A stretch of DNA of 13,712 nucleotides from JBFKPQ01 sp041628225. Lineage in GTDB: Bacteria > Actinomycetota > Acidimicrobiia > Spongiisociales > JAENVV01. A program made the position numbers and the translations under genes. Location: positions 1 through 13,712 of the forward strand of contig JBFKPQ010000056.1 in NCBI GenBank assembly GCA_041628225.1, written 5' to 3'. Under the pieces are notes generated by a model. The model had not been told where the DNA came from and searched no databases. It was given only the letters and a program-made list of their open reading frames with translations. Shown in pieces: positions 1 through 6,490 of the stretch; within the stretch, counting starts at the first letter, position 1, and every line of letters starts with the position of its first letter.

Positions 1-801
1 ACCGCCTTCGACAACGGTCCCTACCGCGCCATGCGGATCCTCTACCCGGCGATGGCGTCCGCCTTCGGCCTGCTCGACGGTCGCAGCATCGTATGGGGAC
101 TTTTCATCACCAACCTCCTCGTCACCGGCGCCGGAGCCTGGGTGATCGGATGGTGGGCAACCACGATGGGTCGTAGCCCGTGGCTGGGACTGCTGTTTCC
201 GCTCGATCTCGGGGTGGTGGCGACGCTGCGCATCGACGCAGGAGACGCCCTGGGATCGCTGCTTCTGGCGGCCGGGGCGCTGGCGCTTGCGCACCGGAAA
301 CCCGCCTGGGCGGCCGTCGCGCTGAGCGGCGCCGTGTTGAGCAAAGAGAGCCTCGCCACGGGTGTGGCCGGGTTGGTGGCATGGCAGCTCGTCGAGCGCA
401 GGAAGATCTGGTGGTCGACCGTCGTCGCGCCCGCCGCGGCCGGACTGGCCTGGTTCGCCTATGTCATGTGGCGATCCGGCGACCCGTACGTGTCACCTGG
501 CGCCTTTGGGGTACCAATCGAAGGTTGGTTTCAGGCGGTCAACGAGGGAAGTGTCGATTCGGTGGTCGCCGTGCTGCTGGCAGCCATCATGGTCGTGGTC
601 ACGATTCGCACCGTTCAATACCGGCATCCGCTCTGGTTCGCGGCCACCGGCGCCGCCGCGCCGATGATCGCTGCGTCACAAGCAGTCTGGACCAACCTGT
701 TCGACTCGGCGCGTGTCTTGACGTTGCTGATTCTCGTGTTCATGCTGGGCGTCGTCATCCGAGATCCCGGGGCGTCGCAGGAATCCGCCGTAGGTCACTG
801 A
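1..801 (+). CDS. Multi-pass membrane protein, 3' part only (5' end outside window)
   Basis: The frame is open from base 1 to a TGA at 799-801, giving 266 visible residues. There is an in-frame ATG at 31, but the ten codons before it read naturally into it, and the RILYP-type stretch right after that ATG looks internal, so I treat the gene as cut by the window edge. At least six hydrophobic segments are separated by short basic loops, with a Lys-Glu-Ser motif after one of them (LSKES). This layout recalls the C-terminal membrane half of GT-C type glycosyltransferases or related polyprenyl-linked sugar transferases, but the catalytic N-terminal loop that would decide this lies outside the window. 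It ends 77 bases before the dikinase gene on the same strand. The function is not established, and a generic integral membrane protein is the safe call. Confidence 0.75.
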   Translation, partial: TAFDNGPYRAMRILYPAMASAFGLLDGRSIVWGLFITNLLVTGAGAWVIGWWATTMGRSPWLGLLFPLDLGVVATLRIDAGDALGSLLLAAGALALAHRKPAWAAVALSGAVLSKESLATGVAGLVAWQLVERRKIWWSTVVAPAAAGLAWFAYVMWRSGDPYVSPGAFGVPIEGWFQAVNEGSVDSVVAVLLAAIMVVVTIRTVQYRHPLWFAATGAAAPMIAASQAVWTNLFDSARVLTLLILVFMLGVVIRDPGASQESAVGH

Positions 802-867
802 GAGTTGTGACTCGTGGCCCCTCGGGGGACACCGGTGCGCCGACCAGAGTGGTGGCATCCGTCCAGT

Positions 868-871
868 GAGG
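868..871 (+). promoter_or_regulatory. Ribosome binding site (GAGG) for the dikinase gene
   Basis: GAGG lies seven bases before the GTG at 879. It supports GTG as the true start, since no in-frame ATG lies nearby and the family's conserved N-terminal segment begins soon after. Confidence 0.6.
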
Positions 872-878
872 TTTCGCC

Positions 879-3605
879 GTGAACAAATGGGTTTTCGGAT
901 TCGATGAGGTCGACCAGGCCGAGAAGGCCGCGGGGGGCGATTGGGAAGACGTCCGGGCGCTGCTCGGCGGAAAGGGCGCCAACCTCGGCGACATGACCCG
1001 GATCGGGATTCCGGTGCCGCCAGGGTTCACGATCTCCACCGAGGCATGCAACGCCTATCTCGCCGCCGGCGAGGAGTTTCCCGCGGGCCTGCTCGACGAA
1101 GTAGGGGACGCCCTCGCCGACGTCGAATCGGCGACGGGCAAACGGTTCGGCGATCCGACCAATCCACTGCTCGTCTCGTGCCGTTCGGGTGCCAAGTTCT
1201 CGATGCCAGGGATGATGGACACCGTTCTCAACATCGGTCTGAACGACGAGGTGGTCGGGGGGTTGACATCACTCACCAACGACGAACACTTCGTGTTCGA
1301 CTCCTACCGCCGGCTCGTTCAGATGTTCGGATCGGTTGTGTTGGGCGTTCGCGACGAACCCTTTGAAGACGTCCTCGAGCGGTATCGCACGCTGCGTGGC
1401 GTGGTCAACGATTCCGACCTCAGCACCGACGATTTCAGGGCGATCACCCAGGAGTTCAAGGCGATCGTCGAACGGTACGCGGGGCGCCCGTTCCCCGAGG
1501 AGCCGCGCGACCAGCTGGTACTGGCCATCGAAGCCGTGTTCCGCTCGTGGAACGGGAAACGTGCCATCGATTATCGCAAGGCGGCCGACATCCCCCACGA
1601 CCTCGGGACCGGCGTCAACATCCAGACGATGGTCTTCGGGAACATGGGAGACGACTGCGCGACCGGCGTCGCCATGTCGCGGAACGCCACCACCGGCGAG
1701 CCACATCTCGAGGGCGACTACCTGACCAATGCGCAAGGCGAGGACGTCGTGGCGGGCATCAGGCTCACCAAGCGCATGGACGCGCTGGCCGACGAAATGC
1801 CCGACCTCTACGACGAGTTTGCGGCGATCGCCTCCCGGCTCGAAGGCCACTACCGCGACATGCAGGACATGGAGTTCACCATCGAACGCGGGAAACTCTG
1901 GATCCTCCAGACTCGCAACGGCAAGCGAACCGCGCAGGCAGCCGTCCGCATCGCTGTCGACATGGCGGACGAGGGCTTGATCACGAAGCGCGAGGCCCTC
2001 TTGCGGGTCACGCCTGCCCAGATCGACTTCTTCTTGCATCCCTCGTTCGTCATGGCCACCAAACAGGCGGCGAAGGACGACGGAAGGCTGCTGGCCGTAG
2101 GGCTCAACGTGTCGCCCGGCGCGGCCGTCGGCGTGGCGGCATTCGACGCCGACCTGGCCGAACGCTGGGCCAAGCAAGAGGGCCGCCAGGTCATCATGGT
2201 CCGGCCCGAAACCCGTCCGGACGACGTCCACGGCATGCTCGCCGCCAACGGGATTCTCACGACCCGAGGAGGACGCACCAGCCACGCCGCCCTCGTCGCC
2301 CGCCAGTTCGGCAAGCCGGCCGTAGTCGGTGCCGACACGCTCGAGATCGATCTCCCGGAGCGCTTGCTGCGCGTCGGCGATCACGTCGTCAGGGAAGGTG
2401 AGTGGCTGTCGATCGACGGCACCACCGGCGAGGTGATCGTCGGCGAACTGCCGACCATGACCCCCGACCTGTCGAACGAGTGGCTGCAGAAGCTGCTCGC
2501 CTGGGCGGACGAGTTCCGCGACATCGGCGTGTGGACCAACGCCGACTATCCGGAGGACGCCAAGCTCGCCCGCAGCTACGGGGCCGAAGGCATCGGCCTG
2601 ACCCGCACGGAGCACATGTTCTTCGACCCGGAGCGGCTCCCGATCGTGCAGAAGATGATCATGACGACGATCCCCGCCGAGCGGACGGACGCCCTCGATC
2701 AGCTGTTGCCGTTCCAGCGCAGTGACTTCGCCGGCCTCTTCCGGGCGATGGACGGGCTGCCGGTCACGATCCGACTCATCGACCCGCCGTTGCACGAGTT
2801 CTTGCCGAGCTTCGAGGACCTGACGTTCGATCTGACCGACTTGAAGCTTCGCATCCAGGCGGCGTCGTCGTTGGTCGCGATCAACGAGTTGCTGGCCAAG
2901 ATCGAAGAAGAGGAGCACCTCCTCGCACGGGTCGAGTCGCTCCGCGAGGCCAACCCGATGTTGGGTCTCCGCGGTGTCCGCCTCGGCATCATGCTGCCCG
3001 ATCTGACCCGTATGCAGGTCCGCGCCATCTTCGAGGCGGCCTGCGAAGTGGCCAAGGACGGCGTGGAGGTGCACCCCAAGATCATGATTCCGCTCACGGC
3101 GCACGTGAACGAGCTGGCTCGCCAACGCGAGACGCTCGAAGCGGAGGCTCGCGAGGTCATGGCCGAACAGGAGATCGAGGTGAACTACCAGTTCGGCACG
3201 ATGATCGAGATCCCCCGTGCGGCGCTCACGGCCGATCAAATCGCCACCTACGCCGAGTTCATCTCCTTCGGCACCAACGACCTGACCCAGATGACGTTCG
3301 GCATCAGCCGGGACGACGCCGAGAAGGCGTTCCTGGTGCAGTACCTGGAGCAGGGCATCCTGGACCGAAACCCGTTCGCCACGATCGACGCCGAGGGCGT
3401 CGGCGAACTCATGCGTATCGCGGTCGAAAGGGGCCGGGCTGAGCGTCCGGACCTGGACGCCGGTATCTGCGGCGAGCATGGCGGCGATCCCGAGTCGATT
3501 GCTTTCTGCCGCACGCTCGGACTCGACTACGTCAGCTGCTCACCGCCACGCGTCCCCGTGGCCAGGTTGGCTGCGGCGCAAGCGGCGATTCGAGAGGCGG
3601 ACTGA
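879..3605 (+). CDS. ppdK: Pyruvate, phosphate dikinase
   Basis: The enzyme interconverts pyruvate + ATP + phosphate with PEP + AMP + diphosphate in the cytoplasm, linking glycolysis and gluconeogenesis. The 908 residues match the usual family length (about 870-910). The ATP-grasp part occupies roughly residues 1-350, with GGKGANL at 30-36 and the GDDCATG segment at 257-263. The swivelling phosphohistidine domain carries GGRTSHAALVAR with catalytic His469. The preceding Thr467, the residue position phosphorylated in plant enzymes, is kept. The C-terminal PEP/pyruvate barrel has GLTRTEH at 573-579, a FGTNDLTQMTFG segment, and GICGEHGGDP with the acid/base Cys864. All catalytic residues I can check are present, so it should be active. 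It starts with GTG and is followed by a strong hairpin at 3625-3651. No PDRP-type regulatory kinase lies beside it. PEP synthase is excluded by the length, the GICGEHGG motif and the domain order. Confidence 0.97.
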   Translation: MNKWVFGFDEVDQAEKAAGGDWEDVRALLGGKGANLGDMTRIGIPVPPGFTISTEACNAYLAAGEEFPAGLLDEVGDALADVESATGKRFGDPTNPLLVSCRSGAKFSMPGMMDTVLNIGLNDEVVGGLTSLTNDEHFVFDSYRRLVQMFGSVVLGVRDEPFEDVLERYRTLRGVVNDSDLSTDDFRAITQEFKAIVERYAGRPFPEEPRDQLVLAIEAVFRSWNGKRAIDYRKAADIPHDLGTGVNIQTMVFGNMGDDCATGVAMSRNATTGEPHLEGDYLTNAQGEDVVAGIRLTKRMDALADEMPDLYDEFAAIASRLEGHYRDMQDMEFTIERGKLWILQTRNGKRTAQAAVRIAVDMADEGLITKREALLRVTPAQIDFFLHPSFVMATKQAAKDDGRLLAVGLNVSPGAAVGVAAFDADLAERWAKQEGRQVIMVRPETRPDDVHGMLAANGILTTRGGRTSHAALVARQFGKPAVVGADTLEIDLPERLLRVGDHVVREGEWLSIDGTTGEVIVGELPTMTPDLSNEWLQKLLAWADEFRDIGVWTNADYPEDAKLARSYGAEGIGLTRTEHMFFDPERLPIVQKMIMTTIPAERTDALDQLLPFQRSDFAGLFRAMDGLPVTIRLIDPPLHEFLPSFEDLTFDLTDLKLRIQAASSLVAINELLAKIEEEEHLLARVESLREANPMLGLRGVRLGIMLPDLTRMQVRAIFEAACEVAKDGVEVHPKIMIPLTAHVNELARQRETLEAEAREVMAEQEIEVNYQFGTMIEIPRAALTADQIATYAEFISFGTNDLTQMTFGISRDDAEKAFLVQYLEQGILDRNPFATIDAEGVGELMRIAVERGRAERPDLDAGICGEHGGDPESIAFCRTLGLDYVSCSPPRVPVARLAAAQAAIREAD

Positions 3606-3624
3606 ACCGCGGGGACAAGCTGGC

Positions 3625-3651
3625 CCGGGGGAGGCTCAACGCCTCCCCCGG
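3625..3651. terminator. Strong GC hairpin between convergent genes, probable bidirectional terminator
   Basis: A perfect 11-bp inverted repeat, CCGGGGGAGGC / GCCTCCCCCGG, is separated by a 5-base loop (TCAAC). It starts 20 bases after the dikinase stop and ends 5 bases before the stop of the convergent propeller gene, so it can serve both transcripts. Neither strand has a U-tract, which is common for terminators in high-GC actinobacteria. The alternative is a structure that only protects transcript 3' ends. Confidence 0.8.
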
Positions 3652-3655
3652 ACAC

Positions 3656-5293
3656 TCAGTCGCCGGCGAGCGCTGAGGACCACGTTCCGTCGGCTTCGAT
3701 CGAGATCCGGAATCCGAGGTACTGGCCGAAGCTCCGCATCTGCTCGAGCTCGTCGGATTCCAGGACTCCCCCGTCGCCCAGCGCTTGCCAGTCGGCATCG
3801 GAACCGGTGACCGTCACCGCCGGCCAGATCCACGAACCGTCGGGACCTTCGGCGGGCGCCAGTGATGTGTACGCCAGCAGCCTTGCTCGGACGTCGTAAC
3901 CGTAGGCGGCACCGCGTATCCAGAGACCCGCCAGATCTTCGTTGTCGATCTCGTCGAACGCCAGCACGGTGCCGTCGGCGGCGGCGATCGCTTCGAGTCC
4001 CTCGTAGTCGCACGCGGCGGCCAACGACCGAAGGCGCGTCCAGGTATCGATCACCTCGGCTGGCGCCGATGCCATCCAGCCCGTGTCCGCAGGTCCGGCT
4101 TCGCCAGGAGTACACGGAAGGAGCCCCGAGCCGGAGCCGGTCGTGGCGACGGCCGCAACGTCGACGGTGGAGAGCCAGGTGACCAAGCCGCGGCCGGGAT
4201 CGATGCCCTGAGGGGTCGTGACTCCCGTGGCCAGGTCGAGCACGTTGACGCCGCCCGTCCCGACGAAGACGGCCTCGAAGGGCGCCTTCCACGCGATCGA
4301 CCAACCCTGCACGGGATGATCGACCACGGCGTCGCCGGTGGCGATGTCGACGACCCGGATCCCCCAATCGCCGGAGTCTGCGTCAAAGTACGACACCAAC
4401 AGTTGGGTACCGTCATGCGACATCGACAGACCATCGATGGAGAACGCACATGGCAGCTCGATCGTTGGCCCGGGTTCTCCGTCGACCCAGGTCAGCACCC
4501 GCGGGCAGGCGTCCCCGGATTCGGCGACAGCGACGGCATCGCCCCCAGCGGTGATGCCGCTGAAGAACACACCATCCTGGAATGGCCAGGACAGTTCGGC
4601 CAGATCCGCAACGGTTCCAGCCGCCAGGTCGTAGATCCTCACGGTCGCGTGTTGCGCATCTTCCGTGACGGAAAAGTCGGCGAACGCGATCCCTCCGGGT
4701 CCGACCGGTCCTGCCAGCCGCCGATCGCCGGGCAGGGCTCCTGGTTCACCGTCGAGGAGAACGTCTGGCCGTTCGGCGCCCGCCGCCAGTCGGAGTATGG
4801 CGCCTTGATTCCATGGAAGTGGCGTCACCTCGTGCACGTACACGAGACCCCCGGCGCCGTCGCCGATGAGGTTTCCCACCCCCTCGTAGTAGCGGTCGGC
4901 ATCCAACACGTATGCGGCCCCGCCGGCATGGAGGGTCACGCCGTCGGTCCCGAAGAGCGCCACGACATCGACGAGGCCCAGCGGACCTGCGTCCACCGGC
5001 GTGGGCACCGACGTGGCCGGGACCGTCGATCGGAGTGTGGTGGCCGTCGGCGTGGAGCCGTCAGGCGTGGAGCCGACTGGAATGGTCGGCTCGATTGCCG
5101 GCCCGGTCAGGACAGCGTTGGCGCCGAATACCACCGCCACCACGGCTGCCGCCACCACGAGGCCCTGCCCGGTCCGGAGGGCCAAACGCCGACGGCGCCC
5201 CCGCGACATGACCACGTCGACGGCGCCGGGCAGGTCGGGAGTCATCTGGTCCGCAGCTTCCAGGTGCCGCTCGAGGAGCTCTTCGAAGTTCAT
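3656..5293 (-). CDS. Membrane-anchored beta-propeller protein, putative anti-sigma factor
   Basis: This is a 545-residue protein starting at an ATG that overlaps the sigma factor stop (ATGA). GGAGG seven bases upstream supports the start; longer in-frame starts lie inside the sigma gene. Order: cytoplasmic acidic helix (1-30), a basic RGRRRR patch (31-36), one membrane helix (about 44-63), and a Thr/Pro/Ser-rich linker (65-100). Next come repeats of beta-propeller type with SHDGTQLLVS and IRVVDIATG signatures (about 105-390), then a C-terminal module (about 411-545) ending in LGFRISIEADGTW...AGD. Four cysteines (263, 282, 394, 428) lie outside the membrane. The N-terminus lacks the HxxxCxxC zinc motif of classical ZAS anti-sigma factors. 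Coupling to an ECF sigma gene implies that the short N-terminal domain holds the sigma factor while the propeller senses a signal outside. That role is inferred from context, and the ligand is unknown. Confidence 0.8.
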   Translation of the reverse strand: MNFEELLERHLEAADQMTPDLPGAVDVVMSRGRRRRLALRTGQGLVVAAAVVAVVFGANAVLTGPAIEPTIPVGSTPDGSTPTATTLRSTVPATSVPTPVDAGPLGLVDVVALFGTDGVTLHAGGAAYVLDADRYYEGVGNLIGDGAGGLVYVHEVTPLPWNQGAILRLAAGAERPDVLLDGEPGALPGDRRLAGPVGPGGIAFADFSVTEDAQHATVRIYDLAAGTVADLAELSWPFQDGVFFSGITAGGDAVAVAESGDACPRVLTWVDGEPGPTIELPCAFSIDGLSMSHDGTQLLVSYFDADSGDWGIRVVDIATGDAVVDHPVQGWSIAWKAPFEAVFVGTGGVNVLDLATGVTTPQGIDPGRGLVTWLSTVDVAAVATTGSGSGLLPCTPGEAGPADTGWMASAPAEVIDTWTRLRSLAAACDYEGLEAIAAADGTVLAFDEIDNEDLAGLWIRGAAYGYDVRARLLAYTSLAPAEGPDGSWIWPAVTVTGSDADWQALGDGGVLESDELEQMRSFGQYLGFRISIEADGTWSSALAGD

Positions 5294-5784
5294 GGCTGCA
5301 CCTCCAGTGCTGCGCGCAGTTGGACGACCGCTCGATGGAGCCTGCTCTTCACCGTGCCCACGCGTAGACCCATCGATTCGGCGATCTCCTGGTAGGTCCA
5401 GCCGGCCGAATGCTTGAGGACGACCATCGTTCGCTCCTCCAGCGTCAACGCGGCGAGAGCCCGGTCGAGATCGGGGTCGAAGCCGTCGAAGGGAACGGCT
5501 CGATCCGTCCACTCGCCCACGACCTCGAACTTCCGCTTCCGCAGACGAGACCGGGCCCAGTTCAGGGCCACTCGATACACCCACCCCGCAGGGTTGTCGT
5601 ACGTCCGGACAGCCTCCCAGCGCTCAAAGGCCCGGGCGAACGCCTCGTCGGTGGCCTCAGCGGCCAGCGAGGCATTCCGGAGGCTCATGGCCAGCGGTCG
5701 ATAGATTCCGTCTCGATGGACTCGGTAGAACGACTCGAACGAGCCGGCTCCGAGCATCGCCGGGGCGCTTTGCGGGTTGGTCAC
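5290..5784 (-). CDS. ECF (sigma-70 family) RNA polymerase sigma factor
   Basis: Predicted 164 residues from the GTG at 5784. It directs RNA polymerase to a small set of promoters. Region 2 (about 16-85) contains the DEAFARAFERW helix and PAGWVYRVALNWARS; region 4 (about 107-161) has LTLEERTMVVLKH and the helix-turn-helix YQEIAESMGLRVGTVKSRLHRA. It is typical in length for an ECF factor and has no extra C-terminal domain. The open frame continues upstream to 5991 into the preceding gene, but that extension has no sigma character. An alternative start is the ATG at 5757, which would still keep region 2. The stop overlaps the propeller gene's ATG by 4 bases, indicating translational coupling. 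The HhH-GPD gene ends 67 bases upstream, so read-through from it is possible. Confidence 0.92.
   Translation of the reverse strand: MTNPQSAPAMLGAGSFESFYRVHRDGIYRPLAMSLRNASLAAEATDEAFARAFERWEAVRTYDNPAGWVYRVALNWARSRLRKRKFEVVGEWTDRAVPFDGFDPDLDRALAALTLEERTMVVLKHSAGWTYQEIAESMGLRVGTVKSRLHRAVVQLRAALEVQP
5301..5305 (-). promoter_or_regulatory. Ribosome binding site (GGAGG) inside the sigma gene's last codons
   Basis: GGAGG sits seven bases before the ATG at 5293, within the final codons of the sigma gene. Together with the ATGA overlap it fixes the start of the propeller gene and points to coupled translation that sets sigma and partner in ratio. Confidence 0.75.
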
Positions 5785-5801
5785 CGTGATCGTCGTCTCC
5801 T

Positions 5802-5830
5802 CCTCGTCGCACAGAGGACGCACGACGAGG
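5802..5830 (-). promoter_or_regulatory. Inverted repeat in the leader of the sigma gene
   Basis: An 8-bp perfect repeat, CCTCGTCG / CGACGAGG, with a 13-base loop lies 18 bases upstream of the sigma GTG. Read on the minus strand, its 3' arm runs directly into the purine-rich AGGAGGAG, the only Shine-Dalgarno-like sequence available to the sigma gene. The hairpin could therefore mask part of that site, or act as a weak terminator after the HhH-GPD gene, or be chance in GC-rich DNA. I cannot separate these from sequence alone. Confidence 0.35.
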
Positions 5831-5851
5831 GGGAATCGTTCTCGGGTTTCT

Positions 5852-6427
5852 TCACTGCTGTTTGGACTTGCCCGCCGCCTTCTGGGCTCGCTTCCACTCG
5901 CGCACTTCTGCCAGCGTCTCCGGACCGTCGATGTCCGCCGCCGACCTCGGTATGTCGTCGGCGAAGGGACCGGCCGCCTGTTCCCAGCCATCCGGGCGCA
6001 CTCCGAAACGCTTCGCGAGGAGCGCCACGAAGATCATCGTCTTCTCCTTGCCGAAACCGGGCAGCTCCATCAGCCGGGCAGCCAACTCCTTGCCCGTCGA
6101 CAGCTCGGCCCAGAGGTTCGCGCCGTCCCCTCCGTACCGTTCGACGAGAACCTCACAGAGTGCGTGAACTCGCCGGCCCATGCTGGCGGGGAATCGATGG
6201 ATCGCCGGCTTGTCGACGCAGACCGCCACGAAGTCTTCTGCCGGCATCGCGGCGATCTTCGCCGCATCGAATCCTCCCAGTCGCTCCGCCAGGGTGGCAG
6301 GGCCACGAAACGCCCACTCCATCGGGACCTGCTGGTCGAGCAGCATGCCCACCAACAGCGCCGTGCCGTCGGTGTTCAGCAGGGCGTCGGCCGAGGGATC
6401 TCCCGTGATGGCGAGCGTGCCTTTCAT
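5852..6427 (-). CDS. HhH-GPD family base-excision DNA repair protein
   Basis: A 191-residue protein starting at ATG 6427. The helix-hairpin-helix is seen at about 119-142 (LMELPGFGKEKTMIFVALLA), with Asp146 shortly after, near where GPD glycosylases carry their catalytic aspartate. The N-terminal helical half (LLVGMLLDQQVPMEWAF) matches the substrate-pocket side of the fold. The overall sequence resembles the short actinobacterial HhH-GPD group that I recall as TIGR03252. No C-terminal Cys cluster is present, so it has no iron-sulfur centre, unlike endonuclease III. The exact lesion is unknown. The C-terminus is Lys-rich (about 176-189). A TAGGGT box ends seven bases before the ATG and no Shine-Dalgarno site is visible, which suggests a leaderless mRNA. 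It is divergent from the cyclase gene across 63 bases. Confidence 0.85.
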   Translation of the reverse strand: MKGTLAITGDPSADALLNTDGTALLVGMLLDQQVPMEWAFRGPATLAERLGGFDAAKIAAMPAEDFVAVCVDKPAIHRFPASMGRRVHALCEVLVERYGGDGANLWAELSTGKELAARLMELPGFGKEKTMIFVALLAKRFGVRPDGWEQAAGPFADDIPRSAADIDGPETLAEVREWKRAQKAAGKSKQQ

Positions 6428-6434
6428 GCCCGAG

Positions 6435-6440
6435 ACCCTA
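6435..6440 (-). promoter_or_regulatory. -10 box TAGGGT, leaderless promoter of the HhH-GPD gene
   Basis: On the minus strand, TAGGGT is followed by seven bases and then the ATG at 6427. This matches the TAnnnT box at the distance typical of actinobacterial leaderless genes. A possible weak -35, TTGCGG, lies 15 bases further upstream. Confidence 0.55.
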
Positions 6441-6465
6441 CCCGGCCGGTTGATCCCGCAATCGG

Positions 6466-6471
6466 TAGGCT
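6466..6471 (+). promoter_or_regulatory. Possible -10 box TAGGCT of the cyclase gene
   Basis: TAGGCT fits TAnnnT. A start of transcription about seven bases later would give a leader of about 13 bases containing GGAGG at 6482-6486, four bases before the GTG at 6491. No good -35 is seen at the usual spacing. Confidence 0.35.
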
Positions 6472-6490
6472 TCCACTACCTGGAGGACCT

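Noticed and set aside
802..878. Short inverted repeats after the first gene (GAGT/ACTC at 802-813 and a C4/G5 pair near 818-828)
   Set aside because: Stems are only 4 bp or have a loop too small to form, so I do not call a terminator. No promoter for the dikinase gene is visible here either.
1269..3479. 736-codon open frame on the minus strand opposite the dikinase gene
   Set aside because: It lies fully antisense to a gene with intact catalytic motifs. Its composition (His, Arg, Asp, Val rich) is what the reverse strand of a GC-rich gene gives, and no domain is recognisable.
4316..5395. 359-codon plus-strand frame opposite the propeller gene
   Set aside because: It is antisense to the propeller gene and the sigma gene end, with no recognisable domain and no ribosome site. 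The minus-strand product has clear structure and an operon context.
5777..6490. Upstream extension of the cyclase frame by 238 codons
   Set aside because: The extension is antisense to the HhH-GPD gene, Arg-rich and without domains. The double zinc ribbon begins right after the GTG at 6491, which has a ribosome site.
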